Shown: in pieces, positions 1-10,865 of the stretch
Numbering within the stretch: the first letter of the stretch is position 1
Layout: the number at the start of each line of letters is the position of its first letter
Assembly: GCA_025093555.1 (NCBI GenBank)
Contig: JAIWNF010000026.1
Coordinates: 62,001 to 126,000, forward strand
Length of the DNA stretch: 64,000 nt
Reading direction: 5' to 3'
Source: Circinella umbellata
Taxonomy: Eukaryota; Mucoromycota; Mucoromycetes; Mucorales; Lichtheimiaceae
Position numbers and translations under genes: made by a program
The notes under the pieces: generated by a model
The model's database searches: none
Seen by the model: the letters and a program-made list of their open reading frames with translations, nothing else
What the model was told of the DNA's origin: nothing

Positions 1-1
1 T

Positions 2-58
2 CTTGGATTCCAGGATGCCATGCAACTTAAAAAGAAGAGAGATATGGAACTTATTTAA
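2..58 (+). CDS. possible 3' end of an upstream gene
   Basis: The window opens with an open frame from base 2 that reads LGFQDAMQLKKKRDMELI and stops at a TAA ending at base 58. Its basic/acidic composition is that of a protein tail and it is less AT-biased than the DNA after it. It is too short to identify. It could equally be a chance open frame. Confidence 0.2.
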   Translation, partial: LGFQDAMQLKKKRDMELI

Positions 59-1460
59 TGCAAACAGCTTAGTGAATAGAACGCGTCTGTACTGTTTTTG
101 CTGAACTTACTTTTTTAAAGCATATTGATATTTTGAAGACATTTTTTTTGGATTAAACATCATATAAAATCTTCAATTATCACATTAATTTGTTACGAAT
201 TTCGGGTAAACTGTTGATAGCTTATTGTTGGTAAGGCAAGAATCTCCAGAAAAAGGTGGACGGTGATTAGAAATATAACGATATAACGATATAATAAGCT
301 CTCTTTCGTTTTTTTCTTACAGACTATCATCTGTATTTTTTTTATTTATTTTTTCTGAACGATATCATTTATTAATGTTGATCGTTGAATTTTTGAAAAA
401 AATTACAGTATTTTTTTGTCACTCTCGTTGACCTGGTCGGGAATTTTATAGAATTGTAGACTAGCCTCAAAAAGAAACTTGACAGCTATTGTTATCTAGC
501 TTTTGCCGAAGCATTCCGTTCTTGATCCGAAAAAAAATAAAAAATAAAAAAAGATATTAATCTGTTACGTTATATACTATAATAATAATCTTATAAATAA
601 TATTTAATTTATGAGAGTTGGCTGAAATATAATTTCGTGCTGAACGAAAAATAACGAAATTGTTGTGAGGTCTTCAACCACAACTATGTGACCATTAAAG
701 AAGAACTGCCTGGAATAACACCCATTTCTTCGAGCCGGACAAAAGTTCCGCTTCTCGAGTAAAATATGTTCGAGACCGTCGCGACTAAGCGTAATATAAA
801 AAAAGGGGGAACAATAGAAACGGCGACGCGAAAATTCTTTCATTTTTTTCTTGCTATCTAAAACCTAGCGCCGCATTTTTCATTCAATATTTTTAATGAA
901 AAAAGCCAGAAAAAGAAGAGATTGATCAGATTTACTATAGTAACCATATTTTATTTTATTAGCTTCATTATCTGCTATGCCAGATTGTGGATTATGTACG
1001 ATAAGTTATGGTTAACTAAGTGTTTTTATTATAATATGGACTTTCAGTATATTTACTAAGTCGTCATTAGCTTAAAGATGTTTGGTGGAGCTGAATATTC
1101 TGTTTTCTAGAAACGAAATAAAAAATTCGAGTATACTCCATTGTTCGCTGGACTTCTTCTTCCCATTATCCTCCCCGCTGGCGACCGACTCTCCTATATG
1201 TTTCGTGGGACCCCATCCCCCGTACGTCGTCGATCGTGTTACCATGTTTCACTGACAGTCAAAAAAAATATTTTTTTTGTTTTATCTCGTCATAATATAT
1301 ATATATAAGTAGATCGGTTATTTTCCAGAATTTTTTTTCTTCCATATATCATCTTTCACCTTTTTTTTTGTGCTGGTTCACATACCCCTCATTGCATTGT
1401 ATATACATATATATATCATTTATTTTCATAACAAACCAGACACAACATATACATTACATT
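59..1460. other. intergenic, no gene seen
   Basis: AT-rich DNA with many homopolymer A/T runs. A short open frame on the minus strand (604-843) has no recognisable domain. The last 100 bases before the gene at 1461 are pyrimidine-rich with a run of AT repeats (1297-1308), which would suit a promoter and 5' leader. Confidence 0.6.
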
Positions 1461-2084
1461 ATGCGTACCACTATTGTCCTTATTTTCACATTATTTCTTG
1501 CCTTTGGTGCTTTCTTAATCGATGCCCGTAAAACACAATCTGGTGCTGCTGAGCGACGACAATCAAATGTTGTTGAAAAGCGCAACTCATATCATGGTAA
1601 AGCTACTTGGTTTATTCCCTCACTTCATGGTGGATCCATGGGTGCATGCTGGGAATATGAAGCTGATGAAGAATACGTTGTTGCTATGGTAAGCTTACTT
1701 GAATTGCCACCTCTTTAAATTTAACTTAAAATAAGCACTTGTATATGCTAATATATGATAATTTGTTTTAATAGAATTCTGTGCAATATGGTGACATGAC
1801 TAAGAAGAGCGGTTGGTGCTTCAAGAAAGTTAGAATTTATCATGGAAATAAACATGTTGATGCTATTGTCAAAGGTAATTAGCATTATATTTTTGTTTTA
1901 TTCTTTGCAAAGATGTGCTGGTTTCTATATTATATTTGAAACTAACTGTAAGTTTATTATTGTTGAAAATCTAGATGCCTGCCCTGAATGTAAATATGGT
2001 GATTTAGACTTGACCCCTCCCGTTTTCAAAGCTCTCGGTGACTTAGATACTGGTATCTTACAAATCAATTGGCATGAAATCTAA
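1461..2084 (+). CDS. secreted RlpA-like double-psi beta-barrel protein (copy 1)
   Basis: Three exons (1461-1688, 1775-1874, 1975-2084) join in frame to a 145-residue protein. The N-terminus (MRTTIVLIFTLFLAFGAFLIDA) is a clear signal peptide, followed by a dibasic EKR that could be cut by a Kex2-type protease just before the mature domain (NSYHGKATWF). The C-terminal half has the fungal RlpA/expansin-like barrel signature: DACPECKYGDLDLTPPVFKALGD, then a GILQINW end. The family is known for small secreted barwin/expansin-like proteins, some of which bind wall glycans or inhibit proteases; no enzyme activity can be claimed here. An in-frame upstream ATG at 1368 would spoil the signal peptide, so the start at 1461 was chosen. 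A paralogue lies 3.6 kb downstream on the same strand. Confidence 0.85.
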
Positions 2085-3748
2085 ACTTAAATAAAATATT
2101 GGTGCAGGTCACCTTCTATCTTTATTTTGATAAAAGCTTCTATGAATTTTTATTGTTCAACATTGTTGCTACTGCTGTTTGATAAATCAAATGAGATGAT
2201 TTGTCTTCTGTGATTATGACCGTGTTTTTTAGTACGATATAATTTATATGCTAAAGTAAATTAAGTTGATTTTTTACGAAATAAATTTTCGAAAGATTGT
2301 ACACTAATTAATACTCATAGTATTAATCAAAATTTACAATATGTGATAGCGAGTGTTTTTAGATGAACAAACTATAATCATGCTTTCTCGGTCAAGCTGA
2401 AGATCCACCACATTATGTTGATAAGTTTTTTGGAGCGATATAAAACAAATGCAGCAATATACTCTAATTTTTAAAGATGTCCGTTTTGACACGATATGTC
2501 TTCTAGTAACAACTGTTAAGTAATTATATAGTATGTTTTCATGTTTAATCTCATTCTCATGTTCCAACTATTTAACTTCAATAGATTTTTTTATCGTATT
2601 ATTAACTATTTCTTTTGAGAACTGTTGGAAATGATCAAAACAGAATATTTGGATGAGTGTAAAAACGCGAACAAAAACAACAACTATCAAAATATACTAA
2701 GCAATTTATTGTATTTTCCATTCAGTGTAGTCACATAGGTTCCCTATATTGTTTAGTGGGATAAAACATTTAAAACCCTTAAAAACAATTTGTGGCCTCA
2801 AAAAAAACTTTTTATCTCCTCTATTGTTATTGGTTGACCATAAAGGAGGATCTACAATTCTTGCAGTATAGAGTAAATTATGTAACTAATCCTTTTTATT
2901 CTGTGATAATTTTTGATGAGCATAAAGAGTACTATGGTATTGTAGAGGCATGTTTATAATTTGGTGCGGATTGTAAGTAAATAATTATAGACGTTTCACA
3001 CCATGTTGAATAAGGTTACCTCAGGCATCATAACTTGAACGGGCCTGTGTGAGATTTTTTTGAATCAGGAAGTCAGCATCGTATTGTTAAAAAAGTGCAA
3101 CACTATAAATAACGTATAAAAATAACACGAACTTCTTGACTACTTATTTAGACAGTGTTTTCTTAAGGTATGAAAAACTGTGACGCTGATCATTGGACAC
3201 AAAAACTTCGAACACAATTTCTCGATTGTAATCTTTTCCCTATCTACTGATACATCATATGTCATTATCAATATAACATGACCATTGTATAAACAAGATC
3301 AGTCTATCAGTGCTTATACAAAGCGATAAGAAAATTCTACTGATTATTGAAAAAAGGTATCACATTTCTTTTACACTAAAAACGATTTGAATTCATGAGC
3401 AAAAAATTAAGCAACATCATTCAAATTAAACATCGTGCACTGATATACATTTTTGTTTTATAAATTATATTGCCAAAGTACATTCTTTGTAACTATTTCA
3501 ATCGCCACTACAAATCCTGTCATGTTGTTGGGAACGTTGATCTATAGATAGGATGTTTTGAAGTTGTCTTTAATGATGTTTTGCTGGAACATGTCGAATT
3601 ATGCAACCGAATGAATACATTTTTCTATCCATCAGTAATTATTAAGGACGGACTGGTCTGGAACAGATTGTATTTAACATATATTAATGTTGTAGTAAAG
3701 CAGCATTATCATTGTTGTTGTCACTATTCTTGATGTTATGATTAATTA

Positions 3749-3771
3749 TTCACCAATATTGTATTGGTGAA
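3749..3771. repeat. perfect 10-bp-stem hairpin
   Basis: TTCACCAATA, a 3-base loop TTG, then TATTGGTGAA: a perfect inverted repeat of 23 nt. It lies about 125 bp left of the GC-rich island. It has no T-run after it, so it is not a typical Pol III terminator; it may be a relic of a small inverted-repeat element. Confidence 0.6.
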
Positions 3772-3894
3772 AATGTTTCAAATTGTAGTAGAAAATGTTG
3801 TGCTACGATATATTTCTGCAGGAGCAAAAGTAATTTCGCTCCTTGGCAAAGGAAAGTTAATCCTACTTATTTTTTATATTTGTCATCAATCAAA

Positions 3895-4030
3895 CCGTGC
3901 GGCTGTTCACTCGGAGAACATTAGTAACACAGTTAGCTTCATCAGATCATTGTTCCCGAGGAGAGTATCAGTCTTCAAGCTTTCTTACAGTCAAGCCAGA
4001 GGTGGCTGGCACTCGGGACCCTACGCTAGT
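3895..4030. ncRNA. candidate structured RNA or relic in a GC-rich island
   Basis: A block clearly richer in G+C than its surroundings. CTCGG (3910-3914) and GAAC (3916-3919) pair with CCGAG (3956-3960) and GTTC (3952-3955), with one bulged A. CTCGGG (4012-4017) can pair alternatively with CCCGAG (3955-3960), and GCCAG (3995-3999) pairs with CTGGC (4006-4010). No snRNA, SRP, RNase P, U3 or tRNA signature was recognised. Both strands are open over much of it but the peptides look meaningless. It could be a ncRNA gene or a leftover of a mobile element. Confidence 0.25.
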
Positions 4031-5724
4031 AAGAATTGATACCTCTATATATAATATAAGCCTGGTTGTGTGCTCTGCTAGTCTTGTTTCTGCAACCCCC
4101 CAAAAAAAATCTTATTTTCACATCGACATTCGAATACATACAGAGCCATATATGTACTTCTAGCATAATTATTATGTTAAATAGTTATAATGAATTTGAT
4201 GTTAACATTTTCTCTATCTACTGCTTTATATCAAATGAATATTTATATATTAATCGGCATAGCTTAAGTATAGTATAATTATTCGATATGAAGTAAAGAA
4301 AGAAGAGGTTATACATGCAGAAAAATAAATATGCATGCAAGAAATGACCGCCAAGGTCATTAGTGATAGTGGCAATGTTATAAATTATACATGATGTATC
4401 GCTTCAAGTTATCCAACAGTATGATAATGGAGCAAGCATACGTACACATAAATAAGAGAGGTTAAAGCCACATCAATCTTTTTTTTTATTAAAAGCAATG
4501 ATATGACGAGGGGGAACTACATCAAATAAAAAAGTAACAGGTGGCAATTATTCTTTAACAGCAAAAGAAACGTAGTAGTAGTACAAATGTGCTGTTTAAC
4601 AACGATCTTGCTGTATAGCGTAAATGGATTTTGAAAACTGGAGATTAAGGTTGAGATAGAAAAAATAGAAAATGGCGACAATGATCTTCTTTTGCTTCTT
4701 TCGGTGTAGTAGTTGCATAAACAGGTCACCTGTGAAAGATTCCAAACTGTAGATGCTGAGATGTGCATACCACGTAACTCAAAAAAACAAGAAATCTAAA
4801 TAAATAAACAAACAAAATAAAGAGATGCATTATAATAGGTATTTATAACTAGTGGGCAATTAGAATGTAATCTATTTGACCATTGTGTAAGTTAAATTTT
4901 GTTGTTGTTGTTATTGATTAGCAAGACGTTAGTGAAATATGTGAAAATGAATTTGTAGCGCTTTTGACATCCCATTTTGTGTTTACAAAACACCACGTGG
5001 GCTTCATTGATACCATTAAGCTGATCGAGCTTTTTTGTAGTGTAGAATGAAAAATAATAATAATTTGTATTATATAGTTCTGTAAATAGGAGTAGATGAA
5101 TTGTTATTGGAAAAATGATAGCTTTTATTTATATTATAATTTATTGTGCGAATTTTATCTGTTCCAATATTGGATATACAACAGCTTATTTTCTTACTGT
5201 GGACTTTAACATGATATCTCATGTTTATAAAAAAAGGAATCCTCCTATCTCTTCTTTGTACTTTCGGGACTGGTAAGATACCAACAAAAAAGGGGCGATC
5301 ACACATCCGGGATTGCATGACAGTAAAGAAATAATTCGACACTAAGCTATCAAATATAGTAAGAGCACTGCTGTCGTTCATACTCCCTAAAACCTTGTTG
5401 CTTTTCTCTTGTCAACTTGACTATACATAATTCTTCTACAAGTAGCCTGTACATATTTCACTCCTTAAAAAGAAGTGTAAAATAAACTTAATATCGATTG
5501 CTTATACTTGTTTTCCTGCTATAAAAAAACACAAATAAAAAACATATACTTACATTTAAATGGGAAAACAGGGCTTTTCAACTCCAAAAAGAAATACAAA
5601 AATCGAATCATCCTTTTGTCTTTTCTTTTTATTACTTCTTCTTTTCTCTTTTAACTCTGTCTCTTTAGCTACTTTCTCCTATTTTTATTACACATAATAA
5701 CTTTTTCTTTCAAAATAAACAAAA

Positions 5725-6527
5725 ATGAGAAAGGCGTATACTACCATCTTTATTGCTTCCCTAACTATTCTAGTGTTATGTTCTAGTGCTTTAGTATGGG
5801 GTACGCCGATTGTCAATCAATTGGAGAAACGTGGGGACACTGTTGTCGATCTGGTCGACGGGGTACTTCATAACATAGGAAAAGCGACCTTTTTCACACC
5901 AGAGAATGCAAGCGAAGGTGGCACTGAAGGTATATATAATTTTTACTAATATATTCTTTTAATATACTGTGTAATAATGTCATCGTTTCTGATGTACTCT
6001 AACGAAAAAAAAAAAAAAAATTAGGTTCATGCGGTAAATCAGAGAGTAGTACCAGCCGAATTGTTGCTGTGGTAAATTTACAACAGCTTTATGATCAATG
6101 ACATATTTTGTTGTGATTATGATAGAAAGTAAAATTTAATCTTTTATTTTATAATCCTTATAGAATAGCGAACAATATGATCCAAGTATGTGTGGTAAAA
6201 AGGTACTGATTCGACATGGAGATAAAGAAACGATTGCTGAGGTCCGCGATAAATGCCCTGGTTGTAAGAAAGGTAATACATTATATACATTTTTTACTTA
6301 CATAATAAGTAATATACTTGTTTTTTTATATGGCTTTAGCATGCTAAATATATAATATAATAGGATCGCTTGATTTGACAATAATCGTATTCGAGGCTTT
6401 GGGTGAATTAGATACTGGTGTCCTTGATATCACTTGGTGTTTTATTAATACTTCAGACTGTGTACCCAAGAATGGAAATGGTGGTGACGGTGGAAAGAAA
6501 AACGAAAACGACGATGAAACAACCTAG
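5725..6527 (+). CDS. secreted RlpA-like double-psi beta-barrel protein (copy 2)
   Basis: Four exons (5725-5929, 6025-6071, 6164-6272, 6364-6527) give 174 residues. A signal peptide (MRKAYTTIFIASLTILVLCS) is followed by a dibasic LEKR site, then a barrel domain with the family core DKCPGCKKGSLDLT, VFEALGELDTGVLDITW, and a hydrophilic Gly/Asn/Lys tail absent from copy 1. It keeps the paired cysteines of the family (SCGKS, SMCGKK, CPGC). Intron positions before NS[VE]QY and inside the CPxCK-G motif match copy 1, which supports descent by duplication; copy 2 has one extra intron after the signal region. Likely secreted to the wall or medium; biochemical role unknown. Confidence 0.85.
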
Positions 6528-7678
6528 ATTTATTATCATCTAGTTCTTTTTTTTATATATATTTATAATGTTACTTTTATACTACTACATGAATATTGTA
6601 GTTCATTCTTATACCTTTTTTTCTTCTGTCACGTATTATTTATCTTTTGTTTTGAACATTGTTTATTGAGTATTTCTTACAAAATTATCTATTTATTTTC
6701 TCTTACATATATACTGATATATATAAAACACTTAAAATTTGTTACTTGTTATTATTGTATATTAAGTACTTCATTGATAGGACAAATTTGCTGTTGTTTG
6801 TATGCCTATCGTACTGAACCATGTTATCGTAAAGTAGGAAAGGAATAACAATCGTCGAAAAAGCAAATGAACCTCAATCGTGCTTTAAGCAATAAACTGA
6901 CCTCTGTATACATATTCAACATATATATAAACTTTTAAATTAGTCTCTTTTTTTCACTTTATATTACCTATTATAATTCCCCTAAATCTATAGTGTTTTT
7001 TCCAAGAATTTTGATGAGAACGAGTTACATCATTCAAGAAGATAATCTTTTCATGTGCAAGAAAAGTATCATGACAGCAGGAAATGGTCATGGTCATACA
7101 TATAATTCCAGGATTATAAAAAAACAGCTGGTTTCACAAAACTAACAAGAAAATACCAAAATATTAATTTTCCTTAATTCTTTCTGTCATTGTGTGTGTG
7201 GAAAGAAGAAATAAAATTTTGGGAATGTTAAAGTTCCCATGACAGTCTTCCATAAAATAGTGGGAAATCAGTAAATAGTAATATGAAGTTACAAGATCAT
7301 ATGAAAGATTGTTATTTTTTTTATCATCATGATTATCCTTATCAAAGAGAGTATGAAGTTTAAAAAAAGTTTACCAGCGTGAAGCATAAGGACTAAAATG
7401 GAAATCCGTACGGGGTCTTACTGTTCCCATGATAATTAAATATAGCCCTTTTTTTGTATTCATTTAGCCTAACCAAACTCTTGTTTTACTGGGGGTAAAA
7501 ATAATAGACTAAATGTATATATACCCCCCCAAAAAAAAACAAAATACTTTCATTGATTAAAATATTACTAATTACAATTAGAAGGAAAGAAAAAGGAAGA
7601 GAGAAAAAGACGAAGGGAAAATAGTAAGTCGTGTGTGGTGTGTAAGAAAGGGTATGTGTTTTTTTCTGTTAACTCAAA
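6528..7678. other. intergenic between convergent genes
   Basis: AT-rich spacer between the end of the second RlpA-like gene and the end of the AcuK-like gene on the other strand. No coding or RNA feature seen. Confidence 0.6.
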
Positions 7679-10282
7679 ATAGGAAGAAACTATTATAAAA
7701 TGATAACATTTAGTATATTTGTATTTATATTATATTACATTGTGTATATAACAGGAAGTCCGTTTACGATACTTACATTGCCAACAATGACACTTGGAAG
7801 ATCGAAAATGTCGCGTTTGATGGTAAAACAAAATGTACATGGAACAGCTTTTTGACTTGGTGTTTTTAAAATACAAGAATAAGTACATGACTTATCGGTA
7901 TTGTCGAATGCATGTGTTGAGAATTTTTCCCAGTACTCTACTGCTGACCGATTATCCATCAGCTATATACGTATAAGGTTTATCAGTTATATAAATTAGT
8001 CGCTTCTGCTTATCCATCTCTCTTTTCCCCTTTCAATAATCTTGTGTTACATAACCAATCCCAAACAATTACCTCGTATATATATGTTTTTTTATTCAAT
8101 AATGTATCCCTTGGCCATTGCGTCAAAAGAAGAAACTCTTTCCCGACTAAACATACTTCACCCGTCCTCCGCCATACAACTGTAGGTGTGCCCGAGAAAC
8201 TGATCAGCTTTTCATACTCCTATATGAAAGAAATAGATCAGGAACAACATACATCTACTTCTTTCCAATTTTATCTATGCCAACTATAACTATATATAAC
8301 TATTAACTACTTTACCAGTAATGTTCGTTGAATACATTTTTCCATAAACACTAAATCTTCTTCGTTTAAGTTCATAATTAATGCAAGAAATGAAGGTCGA
8401 AACAATGCCAACGCTCGACTGATCCGCATCAAATCCTCTCGGCTCATTCTAATAAAAAAAGAAAAGAAAAGACGGGGCCCGGGTCAATTCACCGAAATAG
8501 AGATCCACAAACAATAATACATATAAAGCTCTTCTTTTTACTTTCTTTGTAAATAAATCCAAGGGAACGAAAGAAAGATACTTACTTTTCTTTGACATAT
8601 TCAATAAGATAATGAAATCCTTCCGCATAATTAAACGGTCGTCTTACACCAAGATATACCGTTTCCGGGGTATTTAGTTTCCGTCGAGGTACGATCCCAT
8701 TACTACCAGCAGAAGATATAGATGAATTATGATGTTTTGTAGCAGACGGCGATGATGAAGGGGATATGTTGGACTGGGAGGTAGGTGACGAAGCAACAGG
8801 TGTTGTGGTGATTGTAAAATTATTGGGTGATTTTTGTTGAATCGTTGCGAATTGTTGTTTTGATGACGAAGAAGTAGAGGACGATCGTTGTTGTTCATTA
8901 TCCTTATTATTTCCACTATTTTTATTTTTATTATCACTCTTATTATTGCTATTTTTCTTGTTTATGCTACTGCTACTAACTGAAATCGTTGTAGAATTTG
9001 GAGTACTTGTCGGTGTCGTTACTGTGGTATTCGTATTTGTAGGTGTAGTTACTTCCTGAGGTGGTAATTGACTATTAGCCAAAGGGTTTGCACCTGGGGC
9101 AAACGCAACTGTTTGAGACATTGGGAATAATGATAATCCTTGTGGTGCCATATAAGATGTTTGAGATGTTGGTTGCCCATTATTAGATAGTGTAAATAGA
9201 GTCGAGGATGATGGTGAAGAACTAAACCCGTTATTATTGTTGTTTGCGTTGGGTGGTAACAAAGCCGTGGAACTATTTGCAAGATTCATTGCTGCTGATG
9301 GTGGATTATTAACGTCATTAAGTGATGATGGATCCAATGGGTTTTGTAACATGTTGCCAATAAATCCATATTCGAGACCGGCTGATTCTGAACCAAAGCC
9401 AAGATCTCCCAACGAGAAATTTAAAAGTTGATTCGCATCGACAAAACCTTTAAAATAGAAATATAAAAAAAACCTGTGTTAGGATATAATTTTTTATATT
9501 TGTTATGATAATATATAGTGTATGCGTTTACCCATTGATTGTTGTTGTGATGATTGTTGATGATGGTCACCCAGTGTATCGACACTAAACGAGTTATTGG
9601 TAAATACTAAAGATAGAAGAAAAAGTGTTTAATTATTAGATATAATGTACATATAGTGGATTGGGGAAGAAGTTACAGGATTAGATAAACAGATAAAAAA
9701 AAATAGAGAGAAAGAAGGGGAAAGGTGGTCACTTTTAAGAATTAAAAATGATCATCTTAATAACAAAAGAAACTTACGATCAGTAGAGGGAACACTAACG
9801 GTTGAAGAGGATGAAGTACTAGTAGTGCTGTTATTGTTATCGCTTGTGTTTCCTTGAAGATACTTTGCACGTTTCCTTACAGCGTCTGTGCAAGTTTGCG
9901 CCAAACCGCGTTTGATACATCGTTGGCATGGTCGAGCTATAAATATAAAACATAAACATAAATTTATATTTAGTCTTTTTTTTTACATACATAACAAATA
10001 AGCATACATATGTATGTGTTATTGAATGGCGTTTTTAAAATGAGACATTACAATCATCACATGTTAAATGTGCCTATTTGAATATATAAATTATGGATCA
10101 AAATAAAAATAATTGAGTTATTTTATGAGTTAATGGTGTGTTTCCGTGATGTATAAAAAAGAGAAAGTTACTTTTTGGCAGTGAAAACAAGCTCGCGTCG
10201 CCTTTTTTCGTTTACTACTTTCAGACTCTGGAGTCTCGAAACGATCGTATTTTACATAGTTATTGAATTGAATATCTTGCAT
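7679..10282 (-). CDS. AcuK/Ert1-type zinc-cluster transcription factor with PAS-like domain
   Basis: Nine exons read leftwards (10282-10172, 10073-10052, 9936-9778, 9606-9532, 9447-8586, 8448-8316, 8219-8073, 7962-7777, 7699-7679) give 571 residues. The Zn2Cys6 cluster is near the N-terminus: [10 protein letters not shown], then AHLTCDD on a 22-nt exon, then [17 protein letters not shown] long Ser/Asn/Thr-rich linker follows. The C-terminal part has the family block [20 protein letters not shown], then [28 protein letters not shown] and [11 protein letters not shown], ending in the tiny exon FLPILS. In Aspergillus and yeast this family activates gluconeogenic and acetate-utilisation genes. 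It is divergent, by 583 bp, from a mitochondrial carrier gene. The start at 10282 is the first ATG in frame with the cluster. Confidence 0.9.
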
Positions 10283-10865
10283 GATTGTTATATATTAATA
10301 ACCGCATATATAGACATTGACTATATGAATAATAAAATATGTGTGTGTGTGTGATAGAAAGGAAGTGCGAGAAAGGGGAAAGGGAAAGGAAAGAGAAACA
10401 AGAGCAATGCGGGGAAAAGTATAAAAAAAATCAAAGCTTTGTGACCAAAAATAATAATAATAAAGTGTGAGAAACCTGGCACATGACAACCTTTTTTGGG
10501 TCAAATTTCAAGAATTAAAGAGAACAGGGACCAGAAAGAGCTCTTTTCTTCATATTATTGTTCATATTAATTTTAATTACAATAATATTCTATGTATCAT
10601 TATTTAATATACCAATTGAATTGATAATAATCATAATGATAGAAAGGAACAGAGAAGGCACCTTTTGTTATTTCAAAAAAAAAAAAAATATGCTTTCATA
10701 ACCTGGGCTGACTCATTTCCAGCAGGTACTTGAAACAAAAAAAAAAGATTTGAGATTTAACTCGGTGCTGTCCAACAGTCACCGAATTTTCATTGATTAT
10801 CATGTCATTCATATATAAAAACCTGGTTTACAATCCTTTCATAGTACAGTAGACATATTACACCA
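10283..10865. promoter_or_regulatory. shared divergent promoter region
   Basis: 583 bp between the AcuK-like regulator (left, minus) and the mitochondrial carrier (right, plus). It includes a (GT)n tract near 10340 and a 22-bp CGG...CCG palindrome at 10763-10784. Confidence 0.5.
10763..10784. promoter_or_regulatory. CGG...CCG palindrome, candidate zinc-cluster factor site
   Basis: CGGTG CTGT CCA ACAG T CACCG: an inverted repeat whose outer arms are CGGTG/CACCG and inner arms CTGT/ACAG. CGG/CCG half-sites are what Gal4-type zinc-cluster dimers bind. It sits 81 bp before the carrier start codon. Function is inferred, not shown. Confidence 0.4.

Larger units (their letters stand above)
2085..5724. 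other. 3.6-kb intergenic stretch with one GC-rich island
   Basis: Mostly AT-rich with no open frame that looks coding. It holds a perfect hairpin at 3749-3771 and a GC-richer, structure-prone island at about 3895-4030, both listed separately. The last 150 bases before 5725 are pyrimidine-rich, consistent with a promoter for the second RlpA-like gene. Confidence 0.6.

Noticed and set aside
5070..5381. 103-codon minus-strand open frame
   Set aside because: No signal peptide or family motif, and low-complexity Asn/Ile/Lys ends; most likely chance.
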